Part shown: piece after piece, positions 4,644 through 5,706 of the stretch
How positions within the stretch are numbered: the first letter of the stretch is position 1
Layout of the letters: each line of letters starts with the position of its first letter
DNA from: Sedimentisphaerales bacterium
Lineage (GTDB): Bacteria > Planctomycetota > Phycisphaerae > Sedimentisphaerales > SG8-4
Assembly (NCBI GenBank): GCA_016932895.1
Contig: JAFGCA010000607.1
Span: 1-5,706 of the forward strand
DNA: 5,706 nucleotides
Direction: 5' to 3'
Notes under the pieces: generated by a model
The model's input: only the letters and a program-made list of their open reading frames with translations
What the model was told of the DNA's origin: nothing
The model's database searches: none
Made by a program: the position numbers and the translations under genes

Positions 4644-4982
4644 TCAGGCGCACACCTCCTCGACGGTCATCCGGAACGGAAGACCGCGCTGAACCTCAAT
4701 GCACGAGATCACACCATCGCCCAGCGCCTCTAACTGGGCAAACAGATCGCGGACCTGGGCCTTGAGGGCGAAGTCAACCTTGGCGGCCTCGGGACGCGGC
4801 CCGTTGTCGCCGCCGAACTTGATCTCGCGGACAACGCGCGGTGGCGGGTCCATGACCGGCTCACCGTGGCGTACCGACAGCCCTTCGATGCGGCCAAAGT
4901 TGATCCGCTGCATCAGCTCGATGAGCCGGACCTGCGTGTCAGACAGACAAGACTTGGTGGGAATGGAACGGGTTTCCTGCAT
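4644..4982 (-). CDS. Conserved-looking hypothetical protein, 112 residues
   Basis: I do not recognise a named family. The protein is soluble, without a signal peptide or membrane segment. It starts with a polar segment, has a helix with VRLIELMQRINFGRIEGL (about 18-35), a loop with GEPVMDPPPRVVREIKFGG (about 40-58), a second amphipathic helix DFALKAQVRDLFAQLEALGDG (about 70-90), and a final strand-rich part ISCIEVQRGLPFRMTVEE. The alternation of strands and helices around a PPP loop suggests a small compact alpha/beta domain. The ATG follows GGAG at 8 bases. It is followed by the structured leader of the sigma-like gene, and preceded by the inverted-repeat-rich spacer, so it may be the first gene after a regulatory region. 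No function can be given. Confidence 0.7.
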   Translation of the reverse strand: MQETRSIPTKSCLSDTQVRLIELMQRINFGRIEGLSVRHGEPVMDPPPRVVREIKFGGDNGPRPEAAKVDFALKAQVRDLFAQLEALGDGVISCIEVQRGLPFRMTVEEVCA

Positions 4983-4999
4983 AGCAACTTCTCCAACAC

Positions 5000-5042
5000 G
5001 GGTGTCACTCGTGAGCAGCGCCCGGTGCGTTGCTCGACACCC
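5000..5042 (-). promoter_or_regulatory. Two-part hairpin just upstream of the ribosome-binding site of the 112-residue gene
   Basis: GGGTGTC (5000-5006) pairs with GACACCC (5036-5042), and inside it GAGCAGCGC (5013-5021) pairs with GCGTTGCTC (5027-5035) with one imperfect position and a 5-base loop; six bases bulge on one side. In the message the structure ends about five bases before the GGAG (4994-4991) of the next gene, a position suited to controlling translation. Confidence 0.5.
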
Positions 5043-5047
5043 TGGGG

Positions 5048-5171
5048 GGAAATTGCAGGAAACGATGGCGGGAAATGCTCTGTCATCCGTAACTGGCTGC
5101 CATAAAGCTGTTTACGGATGGAGATTTCCGAATTGCAGTTGCAGCAAACGACGGCAACTGCAATTTCCGAA
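5048..5171 (-). promoter_or_regulatory. Inverted-repeat cluster with alternative pairings
   Basis: Three sets of arms overlap. TTGCAGTTGC (5133-5142) and GCAACTGCAA (5154-5163) are a perfect 10-bp hairpin. CATCCGTAA (5084-5092) and TTACGGATG (5112-5120) are a perfect 9-bp hairpin. GGAAATTGCAG (5048-5058) and CTGCAATTTCC (5158-5168) are a perfect 11-bp pair that would enclose the second hairpin and break the first. The 10-bp hairpin is also flanked by direct repeats TTTCCGAA (5125-5132 and 5164-5171), the last one touching the stop codon of the upstream gene. This may be a structured RNA or an operator/origin-like DNA element. Confidence 0.5.
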
Positions 5172-5706
5172 TCACTGCCGACTGTAACTGCGGATCATGT
5201 CTTGGTTCTCAACGGTCTGGAGCATGATCTTCAGCTCCATGTCCTTGCTCTCGGCAATCGCCCGCGAGATGGAGGACTCGCTCACCTTGATCGCGGCGGC
5301 CAGTTCCTTCTGCGTCACACGGGGCAGGTCACAAGTCCTATCGGCGTCGTCCGCCTGCCGGATGGCGCTCTTCATCGACAGAATCCGCTGGTGTAGCTCT
5401 CGCTTCAGCGCCCCGATCGTGGCGTCGCGTTGGCTCTGTTTCTTCGACTGCTTTTTGTCCGGAGGTGCGTCAACATCGGCCAACTGAGCGTCAATCACGT
5501 CGCGGTCCACAACCAGATCGTCATCGAAGTGAACGACCGTGCGTAGTTCAATGATCGATTCACGCGGAATGTCCAAGAGTTCATCATCCAACGCCTGACC
5601 GAGATAGAACAGAACCGGGGACCGCCCCTTGGGTAGCGAGTTCACGATCTGTCCAGCATCAGGCCAGGCCAGCCCTCGTGCTGCCCACACCACCTTGGAC
5701 TTGCCC
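5172..5706 (-). CDS. Helix-turn-helix protein, C-terminal part (start beyond window)
   Basis: At least 177 codons are open from the right edge to the stop; the frame stays open to the edge and begins GKSKVVWAARG, so the start is probably outside, though GTG codons near 5690-5693 are formally possible starts without a ribosome-binding site. The visible N-terminal half (to about residue 75 from 5693) is a strand/helix mixture with VLFYLGQALDDELLDIP and an acidic HFDDDLVVDRDV. A lysine/glutamine-rich linker (DKKQSKKQSQRD, about 79-90) follows, then a helix, and a clear helix-turn-helix at about 126-147 (VTQKELAAAIKVSESSISRAI). The last 25 residues are helical. The domain suggests sequence-specific DNA binding; the protein may be a phage regulator or replication initiator acting on the repeats just downstream. 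No family name is justified. Confidence 0.7.
   Translation of the reverse strand, partial: GKSKVVWAARGLAWPDAGQIVNSLPKGRSPVLFYLGQALDDELLDIPRESIIELRTVVHFDDDLVVDRDVIDAQLADVDAPPDKKQSKKQSQRDATIGALKRELHQRILSMKSAIRQADDADRTCDLPRVTQKELAAAIKVSESSISRAIAESKDMELKIMLQTVENQDMIRSYSRQ

Noticed and set aside
1..5706. CRISPR array, insertion sequence or transposase
   Set aside because: No regularly spaced repeats, no terminal inverted repeats flanking a transposase, and no transposase or Cas-like protein in any frame I examined.

Overview
The window looks like the early (replication and recombination) segment of a double-stranded DNA phage or prophage. All ten recognisable genes lie on the minus strand, so transcription runs from the right end to the left. 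The DNA is GC-rich and the proteins resemble those of environmental bacterial phages. The style (DUF669, Sak4-like ATPase, RecE-like nuclease, phage sigma-like factor) would fit a phage of a planctomycete-like or other GC-rich environmental bacterium, but host assignment from this sequence alone is a guess. No structural, integrase or lysis gene is visible.

In transcription order the layout is: (1) a C-terminal part of a helix-turn-helix protein that runs off the right edge (5172-5706); (2) a 189-base spacer packed with inverted repeats; (3) an unrecognised 112-residue protein (4644-4982); (4) a 188-base structured leader whose last hairpin contains the Shine-Dalgarno sequence of (5) a sigma-70-like factor (3862-4455); (6) a short spacer with a strong hairpin; (7) a RecE/PD-(D/E)XK-type exonuclease (2959-3777); (8) a 196-base spacer with a degenerate tRNA-like element and a 14-bp palindrome; (9) a Sak4-like RecA-fold ATPase (1935-2762); (10) a DUF669 protein, probably ssDNA-binding (1473-1931); (11) a two-helix small membrane protein (1229-1456); (12) a truncated RusA-type resolvase lacking its catalytic half (990-1232); (13) a zinc-finger protein with a RusA-like core (172-1005); and (14) the start of a DUF4406 protein (1-155).

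The likely working unit is a recombination module: the exonuclease resects ends, the Sak4-like ATPase pairs or anneals strands with help from the DUF669 protein, and a RusA-like nuclease resolves branched intermediates. The genes from 1935 leftwards are tightly packed, with start-stop overlaps that suggest translational coupling. The upstream half is different: each gap there (84-196 bases) holds one or more perfect inverted repeats. The most interesting points are the SD-sequestering leader of the sigma-like gene with a competing pairing partner, the compact three-hairpin spacer at 5000-5171, the tandem of a catalytically beheaded RusA with a zinc-finger-flanked RusA-like protein, and a near-identical 19-base leader repeated before two genes. 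All spacers are under 300 bases.
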